Source of the DNA: Nocardia sp. alder85J
GTDB lineage: Bacteria; Actinomycetota; Actinomycetes; Mycobacteriales; Mycobacteriaceae
Direction of reading: 5' to 3'
DNA length: 64,000 nucleotides
NCBI RefSeq assembly: GCF_020176955.2
Contig: NZ_JAIUCZ020000011.1
Location: forward strand, 248,001-312,000
Notes under the pieces: generated by a model
Databases searched by the model: none
Told to the model about the DNA's origin: nothing
Seen by the model: the letters and a program-made list of their open reading frames with translations, nothing else
Part shown: in pieces, positions 24,217 through 34,190 of the stretch
Layout: every line of letters begins with the position of its first letter
Numbering within the stretch: position 1 is the first letter of the stretch
Position numbers and translations under genes: made by a program

Positions 24217-25959
24217 CTACGCGGTGGAAAGTCCCGGTGACGAGTCCGCCACCCCGGTGTGGCGGATCTCGGCGATGGGCAGGCGCAGCGCGGCCGGCGC
24301 CGACGCGGGCACCACGGGTCGCTGCGGCGCGACCGGCGCGACCCGCCGGTACGGCGCACCCATCTCCGGCCGCGGATCGGCCTCGCCGCGGTTCGGCCAC
24401 AGCGAGGCCGCCCGTTCCGCCTGCGCGGCGATGGTCAGCGACGGATTCACCCCGAGATTGGCGGAGATGGCCGAACCGTCGACCACGCTCAGCGTCGGAT
24501 AGCCGTACACCCGGTGGTAAGGGTCGATCACACCCTGCGCCGGATCCGCGCCGATGGTGCAGCCGCCGATGAAATGGGCGGTCAGCGGGATGCCGAACAG
24601 ATCCGGCCAGGTGCTGCCCGCGATCGCGTCGATCTTGTCGGCGACCCGGCGGGTGACCTCGTGCCCGGCCGGGATCCAGGTCGGATTCGGTTCGCCGTAG
24701 CCCTGTTTGCTGGTGAATCGCCGGCCGAACGGTCCGCGCTTGGTGAAGGTGGTGATGGAATTGTCCAGGCTCTGCATCACCAGCAGGATCATCGTGCGCT
24801 CGGACCACTGCCGGGTGCGCAGCAGCTTGCTGGTCCGCACCGGATGCCCGACGATCATCGGCAGGAGGCGCGCCCAGCGCGGCACCCGGTGGCCGCCGTC
24901 CACCAGATAGGTCTGCAACAGCCCCATCGCGTTCGAACCCTTGCCGTAGCGGACCGGCTCGATGTGGGTGTCGGCGCTGGGATGGAACGACGAGGTGATG
25001 GCGACGCCGCGGGTCAGATCCAGGCCCGGATCCAGCTTCGGACGGCCCGCACCGAGGATCGCCTCGGAATTGGTCCTGGTCAGCACGCCGAGCCGGGCCG
25101 ACAGCGCGGGCAGCAGGCCCTGATCACGCATCCGGAACAGCAGCCGCTGGGTACCCCAGGTACCGGCGGCGAGGACGACGCGTTCCGCGGTGAGGGTGCG
25201 GCGGCGGCGCACCGGCGATCCGGTGCGCTGGGTGTCGACCCGCCAGCTGCCGTCCGGCTGCGGCCGCAACGCCCGCGCGGTGGTCATCGGAAAGACCTGC
25301 GCGCCGGCCCGTTCGGCCAGCGCCAGATAGTTCTTCACCAGCGTGTTCTTGGCGCCGTGCCGGCAGCCGGTCATGCATTCGCCGCATTCCAGGCAGCCGG
25401 TGCGCTCGGGTCCGACGCCGCCGAAATAGGGATCGGCGGCGGTCTTGCCGGGCTCGCCGAAATACACCCCGACCGGGGTCGGCACGAAGGTGTCGCCACG
25501 GCCCATGTCGTCGGCGACCGCGCGGATGATCTCGTCGGCGGGCGTCATGTGCGGATTCGGCACCACGCCGAGCATCCGCCGGGCCTGGTCGTAGAAGGGG
25601 CCGAGCTCGTCGTCCCAGTCGGTGATCCCGGCCCACTGCGGATCGCCGAAGAAGGCCGCACCCGGTTTGTACAGCGTGTTCGCGTAGTTCAGCGAGCCAC
25701 CACCGACCCCGGCGCCGGCCAGGATGAAGCAGTCCCGCAGCCGGTGGATGCGCTGGATCCCGAAGCAGCCCAGCGCCGGCGCCCACAGGTAACGGCGCAG
25801 GTCCCAGCTGTTGTCGGCGAAATCGGCGTCCCGGTAGCGGCGGCCGGCCTCCAGGACGCCGACCCGATAGCCCTTCTCGATCAGGCGCAGCGCGGTCACG
25901 CTGCCGCCGAATCCCGACCCGATGACGAGGACGTCGAAGTCGAACTGGTGCGCGGTCAT
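24217..25959 (-). CDS. choD: GMC oxidoreductase, ChoD-like cholesterol oxidase
   Basis: 580 residues from ATG 25959, about the length of mycobacterial ChoD (578). FAD Rossmann motif DVLVIGSGFGGSVTALRLIE at the N-terminus, then ILAGAGVGGGSLNYANTLY, a Cys-rich insert TGCLECGECMTGCRHGAKNT, the substrate-domain block GVAITSSFHPSADTHIEPVR and the C-terminal GMC motif VVDGSAISANLGVNPSLTIA. Homologues oxidise 3-beta-hydroxysterols, although for the mycobacterial enzyme the physiological substrate is debated. No export signal is visible. Confidence 0.85.
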   Translation of the reverse strand: MTAHQFDFDVLVIGSGFGGSVTALRLIEKGYRVGVLEAGRRYRDADFADNSWDLRRYLWAPALGCFGIQRIHRLRDCFILAGAGVGGGSLNYANTLYKPGAAFFGDPQWAGITDWDDELGPFYDQARRMLGVVPNPHMTPADEIIRAVADDMGRGDTFVPTPVGVYFGEPGKTAADPYFGGVGPERTGCLECGECMTGCRHGAKNTLVKNYLALAERAGAQVFPMTTARALRPQPDGSWRVDTQRTGSPVRRRRTLTAERVVLAAGTWGTQRLLFRMRDQGLLPALSARLGVLTRTNSEAILGAGRPKLDPGLDLTRGVAITSSFHPSADTHIEPVRYGKGSNAMGLLQTYLVDGGHRVPRWARLLPMIVGHPVRTSKLLRTRQWSERTMILLVMQSLDNSITTFTKRGPFGRRFTSKQGYGEPNPTWIPAGHEVTRRVADKIDAIAGSTWPDLFGIPLTAHFIGGCTIGADPAQGVIDPYHRVYGYPTLSVVDGSAISANLGVNPSLTIAAQAERAASLWPNRGEADPRPEMGAPYRRVAPVAPQRPVVPASAPAALRLPIAEIRHTGVADSSPGLSTA

Positions 25960-26225
25960 GGGTCCCGACGTTAACAGTAACTCCGGGTTACGCACGAGTG
26001 TTTGTGCCGGGTACCAACCGCCGTGGCCGGTGCTGATGACAATGCCGCCATGCCCGGTCCGGTGACACGGCGTCGTTCGTGTGCGCGCCGGTTGCAGGCA
26101 GTAATCTTATAGTTGCTGCTGGTTAGCTGTGGCGGCAATTCGCGAGCAAGGAGTGGCGCGTACCCCTGCGCGGGTGCGTGAGTGTCGACCGTAATCCGCC
26201 GGAAGAGTCCTCCAGGAGGCCGGGC

Positions 26226-29200
26226 ATGGCGAGTACATGGGAAGCCGACCAGCAGCGTCGCATCGACGACATCCTCACCGACCCGCAGGTCCGTGCCGCC
26301 CTGCCCGCGGAGGACGTCACCGCCGCCGTGCTGCGGCCGAGTATGCGGCTGTCACAGATCCTCGACATCCTCGCCACCGGCTATTCCGACCGGCCCGCGC
26401 TCGGCATGCGCGCGGCCGAACTCGCCACCGACGAATCGGGGCGCCGGGTGCGCCGGCTACTGCCGGTCTTCGACACCGTCACCTATCGGGAGATGTGGTC
26501 GGCGGCCGGCGCGCTGGCCGCCGCCTGGCACCGCGACGAGCGCTATTCGGTGCGCGCCGGTGATTTCGTCGCCATCCTCGGATTCACCAGCCCCGACTAC
26601 GTCGTGGTCGACCTGGCCTGTGCCCGGCAGGGCATCGTGGCGGTGCCGTTGCAGTTCAGCGCGCCACCCGGGCAGTGGGCGGCGATCGTGGCCGAGACCA
26701 CCCCGCGCGTCCTCGCCACCGGCGTCGAATTCCTGCGCGACGCGGTGGAGGCGATCCTCACCGGCTACACCCCGGAACAGCTGATGGTATTCGACTACCA
26801 CCCCGAGGACGACCGGCATCGCGCCGCCATGGAGGCCGCGCGCCACCGCCTGGTCGCCGCCGGGAGCCCGGTCCTGGTCAGCGCCCTGACCACCGTGCTC
26901 GACCGCGGGTACAACCTGCCCGAGGCGCCGCTGTACATCCCGGCGGTCGACGAGAATCCGCTCACCATGCTGATCTACACCTCGGGCAGCACCGGCACCC
27001 CGAAGGGGGCGATGTACACCGAGCGGATGGTGGCCGCGATGTGGCGGGCGCGGTACGAAACCGGCGTCGTGCCCACGCTGCCCACCATCGGGCTGAGCTA
27101 TATGCCGCTGAGCCATCTCGCCGGGCGACTGCAACTGACCTCGGCGCTGCTGACCGGCGGCACGTCGTATTTCGCCGCCGCCAGCAACATGTCCACCCTC
27201 TTCGACGATTTCGAGCTGGCCCGGCCCACCGCACTGTTCTTCGTGCCGCGCGTCTGCGATCTGGTGTTCCAGGAGTTCACCAGTGCGGTGGAACATCGGG
27301 TCGCCGCGGGGGAGGACCGGGCCGAGGCGGAGCGCGCGGTGCGAATCGACCTGCGGGAGCGGCAGTTCGGTGGCCGGGTGCTGTCGGTGGGCAGCGGCAC
27401 CGCGCCGCTGTCGGCGGAGATGCGCGCCTTCGTCGAGTCGGTGTTCGAGCAGCCGCTGCACGACGGCTACGGCTCCACCGAAGCCGGAGGAGTGCTGCGG
27501 GACAACCGGATTCGCCGCCCGGAGGTACTGGACTACAAACTCGTCGACGTGCCCGAACTGGGCTACCACACCACCGACCAGCCGTATCCGCGTGGCGAAC
27601 TGCTGATCAAGACCATGACGATGTTCCCCGGGTACTACAAGCGTCCCGAACTGTCCACGGAGATGTTCGATCCGGAGGGCTTCTATCGCACCGGTGACAT
27701 CATGGCCGAGACCGGTCCGGACGAACTGGTCTACGTGGACCGCCGCAACAACGTGCTGAAGCTGTCGCAGGGCGAGTTCGTGGCGGTCTCGCAGTTGGAG
27801 GCGGTGTTCGCGACCAGTGCGCTGGTCCGGCAGATCTTCGTGTACGGCTCCAGCGAACGGTCCTACGTGCTGGCGGTGGTCGTGCCCACCGACGAAGCGC
27901 GCGAGGCGCATCCGGACGATCTGAAGGCCGCGCTCACCGAATCGCTGCAACGGATCGCGCAGGACGCGGGCCTGGCCTCCTACGAGATTCCGCGCGACCT
28001 GATCATCGAGACCCATCCGTTCACCCGCACCGAGGGATTGCTGTCCGGAGTCGGAAAGCTGTTGCGCCCCAGGATGAAGGAACGCTACGGCGACCAATTG
28101 GAGGCGCTGTACCGGCAACTGGAGCAGCAACAGACCGACGAACTGACCGCGCTGCGCACCGGCGCCGCCGATCGGCCCACCCTGGCGACCGTGGTGCGGG
28201 CGGTCCGGGCGATGCTCGGCGCGGCCGACGGTGAGGTCGCGCCCGACTCGCACTTCGGTGATCTGGGCGGCGATTCGCTGTCCGCGCTGTCGCTGTCGAC
28301 GCTGCTGCGCGAGATCTTCGACGTCGAGGTGCCGGTGGGCGTGATCGTCGGTCCCGCCGTCGATCTCGCCGAACTGGCCAAGTACATCGACAACGAGCGC
28401 GCCACCCGGGGCCTGCGCCCCACCGCCTCGGGCGTACACGGCGACGGCGACCGGATCCGCGCCACCGACCTCACGCTGGAGAAATTCCTCGACGAGGCCA
28501 CCCTCGCCGCCGCCGCGACCGCGCCGCCCGCCTCGGATCCGCCGCGCACCGTGCTGCTCACCGGTGCCAACGGCTATCTGGGCCGATTCCTGTGCCTGCA
28601 ATGGCTGGAACGGCTCGACGCTCGCGACGGCGCGCTGATCTGCCTCGTCCGCGGCAAGGACGCCGCCGCGGCCCGCGCCCGCCTGGACGCCGCCTTCGAC
28701 TCCGGCGATCTCGGCTTGCAGCGGCACTACCGGGATCTGGCGCGACGCCGGCTCCAGGTGCTCGCCGGTGACATCGGCGAGCCGAATCTCGGCCTGTCCG
28801 AGCAGGATTGGCGGCGACTGGCCGAGATCACGGACATGATCGTGCATCCCGCCGCGCTGGTGAACCACGTGCTGCCCTACGACCAGTTGTTCGGCCCCAA
28901 CGTGGTCGGGACCGCGGAGGTGCTGCGCATGGCGCTGACCACCCGCCGCAAGCCGGTCACCTATCTGTCGTCGGTCGCGGTCGCCGCGCAGATCGCGCCC
29001 ACCGGATTCACCGAGGACGGCGATATCCGCGCCATGAGTCCCGAACGGGCACTGGACGATTCGTACGCCAACGGGTACGGCAACAGCAAGTGGGCCGGTG
29101 AGGTGCTGCTGCGCGAGGCACACGACCGCTTCGACCTGCCCGTGACGGTGTTCCGCTCCGACATGATCCTGGCGCACAGCTACTACGCCGGTCAGCTGAA

Positions 29201-29735
29201 CGTCGTCGACATGTTCACCCGGCTGCTGCTGAGCATCCTGGCGACCGGCCTGGCCCCGAAGTCCTTCTACCGCACCGATTCCGCCGGCCACCGGCAGCGC
29301 TCCCACTACGACGGCCTGCCCGCCGACTTCACCGCCGCCGCGATCACCGGCCTGGGCGCCGCGGCCACCACCGGCTACCAGACCTTCGACGTGCTCAACC
29401 CGCACGACGACGGCATCTCCCTGGACCAGTTCGTCGACTGGCTGATCGACGAGGGCCACCCGATCCGCCGCTTCGAGCACTACGACGAATGGTTCGCCCG
29501 CTTCGAGACCGCGCTGCTGGGCCTGCCCCAGCAACAACGCCAGCAGTCGGTGCTCCCGCTGCTGCACGCCTACCGCACCCCCGCCGACCCGACCCGCGGC
29601 TCGGTCCTGCCCGCCGACCTGTTCCGCGCCGCCGTCCGGCAGGCGAATCTCGGCCCCGACGGCGACATCCCGCACCTCACCCCCGCCCTGATCCACAAGT
29701 ACGTCACCGACCTGCACCTGCTGAAGATGCTCTGA
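26226..29735 (+). CDS. car: carboxylic acid reductase
   Basis: 1169 residues from ATG 26226 (SD AGGAGG about 7 nt upstream; an in-frame start at 26178 lacks one). Domain order: adenylation domain (P-loop LIYTSGSTGTPKGAMYTE about 248-265; HDGYGSTEAGGV), carrier domain with phosphopantetheine Ser684 in FGDLGGDSLSALSLS, and an NADPH thioester reductase (LLTGANGYLGRFL about 777; catalytic Y951-K955 in NGYGNSKWAGEV). It reduces aromatic and aliphatic acids to aldehydes with ATP and NADPH. The enzyme needs a phosphopantetheinyl transferase, and none is encoded in this window. Confidence 0.93.
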   Translation: MASTWEADQQRRIDDILTDPQVRAALPAEDVTAAVLRPSMRLSQILDILATGYSDRPALGMRAAELATDESGRRVRRLLPVFDTVTYREMWSAAGALAAAWHRDERYSVRAGDFVAILGFTSPDYVVVDLACARQGIVAVPLQFSAPPGQWAAIVAETTPRVLATGVEFLRDAVEAILTGYTPEQLMVFDYHPEDDRHRAAMEAARHRLVAAGSPVLVSALTTVLDRGYNLPEAPLYIPAVDENPLTMLIYTSGSTGTPKGAMYTERMVAAMWRARYETGVVPTLPTIGLSYMPLSHLAGRLQLTSALLTGGTSYFAAASNMSTLFDDFELARPTALFFVPRVCDLVFQEFTSAVEHRVAAGEDRAEAERAVRIDLRERQFGGRVLSVGSGTAPLSAEMRAFVESVFEQPLHDGYGSTEAGGVLRDNRIRRPEVLDYKLVDVPELGYHTTDQPYPRGELLIKTMTMFPGYYKRPELSTEMFDPEGFYRTGDIMAETGPDELVYVDRRNNVLKLSQGEFVAVSQLEAVFATSALVRQIFVYGSSERSYVLAVVVPTDEAREAHPDDLKAALTESLQRIAQDAGLASYEIPRDLIIETHPFTRTEGLLSGVGKLLRPRMKERYGDQLEALYRQLEQQQTDELTALRTGAADRPTLATVVRAVRAMLGAADGEVAPDSHFGDLGGDSLSALSLSTLLREIFDVEVPVGVIVGPAVDLAELAKYIDNERATRGLRPTASGVHGDGDRIRATDLTLEKFLDEATLAAAATAPPASDPPRTVLLTGANGYLGRFLCLQWLERLDARDGALICLVRGKDAAAARARLDAAFDSGDLGLQRHYRDLARRRLQVLAGDIGEPNLGLSEQDWRRLAEITDMIVHPAALVNHVLPYDQLFGPNVVGTAEVLRMALTTRRKPVTYLSSVAVAAQIAPTGFTEDGDIRAMSPERALDDSYANGYGNSKWAGEVLLREAHDRFDLPVTVFRSDMILAHSYYAGQLNVVDMFTRLLLSILATGLAPKSFYRTDSAGHRQRSHYDGLPADFTAAAITGLGAAATTGYQTFDVLNPHDDGISLDQFVDWLIDEGHPIRRFEHYDEWFARFETALLGLPQQQRQQSVLPLLHAYRTPADPTRGSVLPADLFRAAVRQANLGPDGDIPHLTPALIHKYVTDLHLLKML

Positions 29736-29933
29736 GACGCGCGGGCGGATCTCCCGCCGGTGTGCCGCGGTGGCCGCCCGGACCGCGGCGGCACGAGAAC
29801 GGCTCCCGGCGCGGCATGCCGAACCCGCCGCTGACCCGGGACGGTGACGGCAGCCCGCCCCGACCCCGGCACCCGAGCGTGTCGTCCGGCCGGATCTGCT
29901 CGTTCGGCCGGGCGGCTCGGCGACGGTGCCGAA

Positions 29934-30848
29934 CTATGGTGTCGGCGGGTCGAATTCGGCCAGTACGGTGCCGTGCCGGACCACGCCGGACAGTCCGGGC
30001 ACCTCGGCCGGCGCCGACCAGGTCCGGAAGCCGTCGTAGCTGTCGCTGTAGAGGTAGCGGCCCTCGGTGTAGGCGTCGAGATGGATACGATGCCCGCCGT
30101 CGGGCAGCGGCACCACCGACGGACCTTCGCGCGGGCCACCCCAGCCGGCCCAATCACCCTGGGCCACAAAACGGTACGGGCCCAGCGGATGATCGGCCAC
30201 CGCCAGCTCGACCAGCTTGGTGTCCTCGTTCTTCACGAAGGCGTACACCCGCCCGTCCAGCGGCACCAGCTCGGTGTCGATGAAGCCCAGCGAATCCGGG
30301 CCGCGAGGGCCGATACCGCGCAACGGGATCGGCGGCGACCATGCGGTGAGGTCCGGACCCAGCGGCACCAGCAGATGCGGGGTGAAACCGTGACCCCAGG
30401 TCAGCGAGACGACGATCCCGACCCGGCCCGCCGCATCGGTGTACCATTCCGGTGCCCAGGTGCCCTCCAGACGGCCCGATACCAGCATCGGCACCGGCGC
30501 CAGCGGCGTCCAGTCGACCCGGTTCCGGCTGCGGGCCATACCGATCGCGGTCGCATCGGCGGCCATGGTGTAGGTGACGTGGTACCAGCCGTCGCTGTGC
30601 AGCATGACGCTGGGATCGCGGACCAGCCCGGTGGGCGGCGTGTAGGCGCGCTCGGCCACCGGCGTGAACCGGGTGCCGTCCACCGACTCGTACACCGCCA
30701 TCGTGGTGTCGCTGTCGGCGCGGAAGGCCGTCATCGTGTAGCGCGTCGGCATCCGCTGCGCGACATCGGGTTTCGGGGCACCCGTCGCCGTACCCACCGC
30801 CTGCCACGGCAGCCCGGCCAGCAGCGCGAGTGCGAACCTGCGTCCCAT
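29934..30848 (-). CDS. secreted five-bladed beta-propeller glycosidase-like protein (GH43-like)
   Basis: 304 residues from ATG 30848. A short N-terminal signal sequence (MGRRFALALLAGLPWQAVGT) is followed by propeller repeats typical of GH43/GH32/GH68-type enzymes: GLVRDPSVMLHSDGWYHVTY, LEGTWAPEWYTDAAGRVGIV, and LGFIDTELVPLDGRVYAFVK with acidic residues at blade positions used by GH43 catalytic Asp/Glu. Probably exported and acting on arabinan- or xylan-like polysaccharide; the substrate is a guess. Confidence 0.65.
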   Translation of the reverse strand: MGRRFALALLAGLPWQAVGTATGAPKPDVAQRMPTRYTMTAFRADSDTTMAVYESVDGTRFTPVAERAYTPPTGLVRDPSVMLHSDGWYHVTYTMAADATAIGMARSRNRVDWTPLAPVPMLVSGRLEGTWAPEWYTDAAGRVGIVVSLTWGHGFTPHLLVPLGPDLTAWSPPIPLRGIGPRGPDSLGFIDTELVPLDGRVYAFVKNEDTKLVELAVADHPLGPYRFVAQGDWAGWGGPREGPSVVPLPDGGHRIHLDAYTEGRYLYSDSYDGFRTWSAPAEVPGLSGVVRHGTVLAEFDPPTP

Positions 30849-31248
30849 GATCACCACGAGCAGCGATTCTGCCGGTCCGTGCGGAACGACCGGCGGCAGG
30901 CGCGCCGAATTCGGTTCCCGTCTGCCGGATCCGGCCGGTCCTCGAGCATCGGCGCCCGGCCCGTCCGGTGCATTCGAGTCGAGCGCCACGCGAGGTGGCC
31001 TTTCACGACCGGCGGCCGCGCCTGCCGGAGTCCCGGCAGCCGGAGTGCGACGGCGGTAGCCCGCGTCTCCCCGGCACCTCGATGCGGCCGGTTCCGGCGA
31101 TGACACCGGCCATGGGGCAGGGTGGGTCGTCGGCGGTGAGGGTGAATCGGTGCCGCCCGCTGCGGCTTCGGCAGGGAAAGGTGTGGAAACCTCCGCTGCC
31201 GTGGGAAATCCGCTACCCGCAAGGGGCAGGTGCGCATAGGGTGCGAGT
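30849..31248. other. intergenic between divergent genes
   Basis: 400 nt separating the divergent glycosidase-like (-) and hypothetical (+) genes. Short frames here are very Arg/Pro-rich and I do not believe any. I see no strong hairpin or operator. Confidence 0.4.
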
Positions 31249-32283
31249 ATGAGCGACGGGGTGCGGCTGGACGGGAACCGGGTGGTATTGCCCGGCGGCG
31301 TGGGGGTGCGGTTCGTCCGCACCCTGCGGTTGCCGGAGGAGGGCACGCATCCGTTGCCGCCGGGTCTCGGTGACTTCCCGGTACGGCGGGTCACCGACTT
31401 CCCGGATACCGCGCCCCCGGAATGGCTCGCGCGCGGCGGCGTGATGCTGCCCATGTATGTGCGCGAGGCGATGTGGTTGTCGTTCGGTACCGAGGAGCCC
31501 GCCGCCCTCCAGGTGGGCGTCGGCAAGGTGTGCGCGGTGTCGGGCAAGCCGTGGAGCTCACGGCTGACACGGAATCCGCAGAACTACGTGGTGCTGCCGC
31601 GGCAGCCCTGGCTGGACGGTATCAACTCCGGCAAGGGCACGATCCGGCAGTTCGTGGCGGTGCCGATGGGGGTCGGCGCGACGGTCGAGGCCCAGGTGAC
31701 CGGCGAAGAGGTCTGGGGCGGAATCCAATTGCAGAACTTCGCGCTCACCCCCGCCGCGCTGCGCCGCTGGCAGGAGGAACAGCAGCGCGAGATGGAACGG
31801 ATGCGCAGCGTCCAGTTCGGCAGCGCGCCACCGTTTCCCAGTGCCATGCCCGCCCCGGCCGGAGCCGCCCCCGGCGCGCCGCCGCTGCGGGCGAAGAAGG
31901 CCACCGCGATGGGCCTCGGTGTCGGCGGCACCATGCGCCAGGAGATCTACGCCGACACCCGCCCCGCCGCGGACTGGGCCACCGAACCCTCGGGCCGGGT
32001 CTTCGTCCACCTGGTGACCCCACCGGACTGGCGTGCCATCACCGGCGAGGTACCACCACCGTCACCGGTGGACCGCCGCGCCTACACCGCCGCCGGTCTG
32101 CCCTGGTTCGACTACTACGACGCCGACGGCACCGACCTCGCCCCCGCCGACCCGCTCACCGGCGTGGCCCCCGTCGGCGAATGGTTCGGCGACGACCACG
32201 AACCCTGGCAACCACCGACGCCCGGCCAGGTGAAACACCTGGGTGACGCCCCCGGCAAACCGATCGCCGACGGGCAGTGGTGA
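31249..32283 (+). CDS. conserved hypothetical protein
   Basis: 344 residues from ATG 31249. It reads as a soluble protein (GVMLPMYVREAMWLSFGTEE; GTIRQFVAVPMGVGATVEAQ; VWGGIQLQNFALTPAALRRW) with a Pro/Ala-rich linker at about residues 195-215 and a C-terminal region FVHLVTPPDWRAITGEVPPP. It resembles uncharacterised actinobacterial proteins of similar length, but I cannot name the family. No signal peptide or membrane segment. It stands alone. Confidence 0.65.
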   Translation: MSDGVRLDGNRVVLPGGVGVRFVRTLRLPEEGTHPLPPGLGDFPVRRVTDFPDTAPPEWLARGGVMLPMYVREAMWLSFGTEEPAALQVGVGKVCAVSGKPWSSRLTRNPQNYVVLPRQPWLDGINSGKGTIRQFVAVPMGVGATVEAQVTGEEVWGGIQLQNFALTPAALRRWQEEQQREMERMRSVQFGSAPPFPSAMPAPAGAAPGAPPLRAKKATAMGLGVGGTMRQEIYADTRPAADWATEPSGRVFVHLVTPPDWRAITGEVPPPSPVDRRAYTAAGLPWFDYYDADGTDLAPADPLTGVAPVGEWFGDDHEPWQPPTPGQVKHLGDAPGKPIADGQW

Positions 32284-32858
32284 AGGCCGTCCGTACCTCG
32301 TGAAAGGGCCGCAGCGGCGGCGATTTCGGCGTCGCTCACCGGGAGGGCCGTACGCACTCCGGCCGAGTGGGCAGCGGCTGCTTCGGTGGCGATGGTCCGT
32401 CGACGCCGATGCGCATCGGCGTTCCGGTCACGCTGCACCGGAACGCTGGAGGCCACGCGTCGGGTCGGACACGGTAGCCTGCCGGCCGACCGCGGAGGAA
32501 GGCCCGGGCCGTTTCGGCTCGCCGAACCGTGCCCGGTGAAAGTGCCGAGGCCGCAACAGTTTCCATGGCCTCGCCGGACATGCTCCGGCCCGATGAGCCG
32601 GTGGCGGCGTCCCGATCGCAAGCGGCGCGGGTGTTCGGCAGTCGCGGCCGATGGTCCGGGGGGAACGCCGGAGGCGGCGAGTCGGCTGGTGGCCGGGCTC
32701 GCCGCCGCGGTGTTCACCTCCGCCGTTCCGGCCGGTGACCGGAACCCGGGAGCGCTCGTGGCGCTCCGGTGGATCGAGGCGGCCGGGGTAACCGGGACCG
32801 GCCGCGCCGATGGCGGTGTCGGCGGCCGAGGGTCGGGGGCCGCCGGGGTTCGGGGGGG
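32284..32858. other. intergenic between convergent genes
   Basis: 575 nt, GC-rich, between the ends of the 31249 gene and the E2 gene. Several overlapping frames are open because of base composition, but none has protein-like character or a start with SD. Possibly old gene debris. Confidence 0.4.
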
Positions 32859-34169
32859 CTACGTGACGATGCGCAGCGGGTGTTCCAGCAGGTCCTTCAG
32901 GTGCTGGAGGAAGCGGGCGGCGACCGCGCCATCGATGGCGCGATGGTCGGCGGAGAGGGTGACGCGCAGGATCTTCCGCGCCACCACCGCGCTGCCGTTC
33001 AGGCGCAGTTCGTCGGTGGCGCCGCCGACGGCCAGGATCGCCGATTCGGGCGGATTGATCACCGCGGTGAACTGCTCGACGCCGAACATGCCCAGGTTGG
33101 AGATCGTGAAGGTGCCGCCGGACATCTCGTCGGCGCGCAGCTTGCGGTCGCGGGCGCGTTCGGCCTTGTCGCGGGACTCGCGGGCGATCTCCGAGACGGA
33201 CTTGCGGTCGGCGTCGCGGACCACCGGGACCAGCAGGCCCGCCGGGGTCGCGACCGCGATGCCGAGGTGGATCCCCTTGTGCTGCAACAGTTTGTCGCCC
33301 GCGAAGGAGACGTTGACGGCGGGGTCGGCGCGCAGCGTGGTCGCCACGGCCTTCACCAGCAGGTCGTTCACACTGACCTTGCCCGCGCCGGCGGCCTCCA
33401 GGGTGCGGTTGACCTCCACCCGGAACGCCAGCAGGTCCGTCACATCGATCGCGCTGGTCAGATAGATGTGCGGGGCCTGCTGCTTGCTCTCGGTGAGACG
33501 TCCGGCCGACACCCGCTGGATCGTGGTCAGCGGGATCTCGTCGCAGTCGCCGGAGGGGAGTGCCGGGGCGGGAGCGGCGACAGCTCCCGGCCCGACGATC
33601 GGGGCGCCGTTCACCGCGTCGGTGGCGGGCGGCGTTGCGGGCGTGGCATTTTCGACATCGCGACGGGTGATCCGGCCGCCGGGGCCGGTACCGGTGACGG
33701 CGGCCAGGTCGACGCCGCGTTCGGTGGCGATCCTGCGGGCCAGCGGGGAGGATTTCGGGCGGCGGGTGCCACCCGGCACCGGTGCGTCGGCCGCGGTGTG
33801 TGCGGCGGGCAGCCCGGCCCCGAGCGAACCCGCCGCACCGGATGCGGGGGTGCCGGTGGTCGCTGCCGCCGCGGGCCCGGATCCCGCTGCCGCGGAACCG
33901 GATTCCGAATCACCCTGCTCCGCACCAGCTCCGGACCCGTCACCGAGCACGGCGATGGTGGTGCCGATCGGGACGCGGGCGCCGGCCTCGGCGAGGATCC
34001 GTTCCAGCACACCGTCGTCGTAGGCCTCCAGTTCCATGAGGGCCTTGTCGGTTTCGATCTCGGCGAGCACCTCGCCGCGGCTGACCGGGTCGCCGACCTG
34101 CTTCAGCCAGGTGACGACGACGCCCTCCTCCATGGTGTCGGACAGCCGGGGCATGACGATTTCGGGCAC
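32859..34169 (-). CDS. pdhC: dihydrolipoamide acyltransferase, E2 of a 2-oxoacid dehydrogenase complex
   Basis: 436 residues from ATG 34169. One N-terminal lipoyl domain (VVVTWLKQVGDPVSRGEVLA; lipoylated K42 in EIETDKALME), an Ala/Gly/Pro linker, a peripheral-subunit-binding domain (SSPLARRIATERGVDLAAVT, GTGPGGRITRRDVE), and a catalytic domain ending with the active-site HRAIDG. It transfers the acyl group from E1 to CoA. Last gene of a four-gene operon, 21 nt after E1beta. The acyl substrate (pyruvate, branched-chain oxoacid or acetoin) cannot be decided from sequence alone; pyruvate is favoured by the E1alpha. Confidence 0.88.
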   Translation of the reverse strand: MPEIVMPRLSDTMEEGVVVTWLKQVGDPVSRGEVLAEIETDKALMELEAYDDGVLERILAEAGARVPIGTTIAVLGDGSGAGAEQGDSESGSAAAGSGPAAAATTGTPASGAAGSLGAGLPAAHTAADAPVPGGTRRPKSSPLARRIATERGVDLAAVTGTGPGGRITRRDVENATPATPPATDAVNGAPIVGPGAVAAPAPALPSGDCDEIPLTTIQRVSAGRLTESKQQAPHIYLTSAIDVTDLLAFRVEVNRTLEAAGAGKVSVNDLLVKAVATTLRADPAVNVSFAGDKLLQHKGIHLGIAVATPAGLLVPVVRDADRKSVSEIARESRDKAERARDRKLRADEMSGGTFTISNLGMFGVEQFTAVINPPESAILAVGGATDELRLNGSAVVARKILRVTLSADHRAIDGAVAARFLQHLKDLLEHPLRIVT

Positions 34170-34190
34170 GATGTTCCTTTCGAGCCGCGC

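Noticed and set aside
26092..26113. A sigma-70 promoter for car (TTGCAG ... TATAGT)
   Set aside because: The spacing between the two hexamers is only about 10 nt, too short for a functional promoter.
26457..29717. A 1086-codon open frame on the minus strand across the carboxylic acid reductase gene
   Set aside because: It is an antisense shadow of a high-GC gene: Arg/Gly/Val/His-rich with no domain logic, whereas the plus strand encodes a complete three-domain enzyme.
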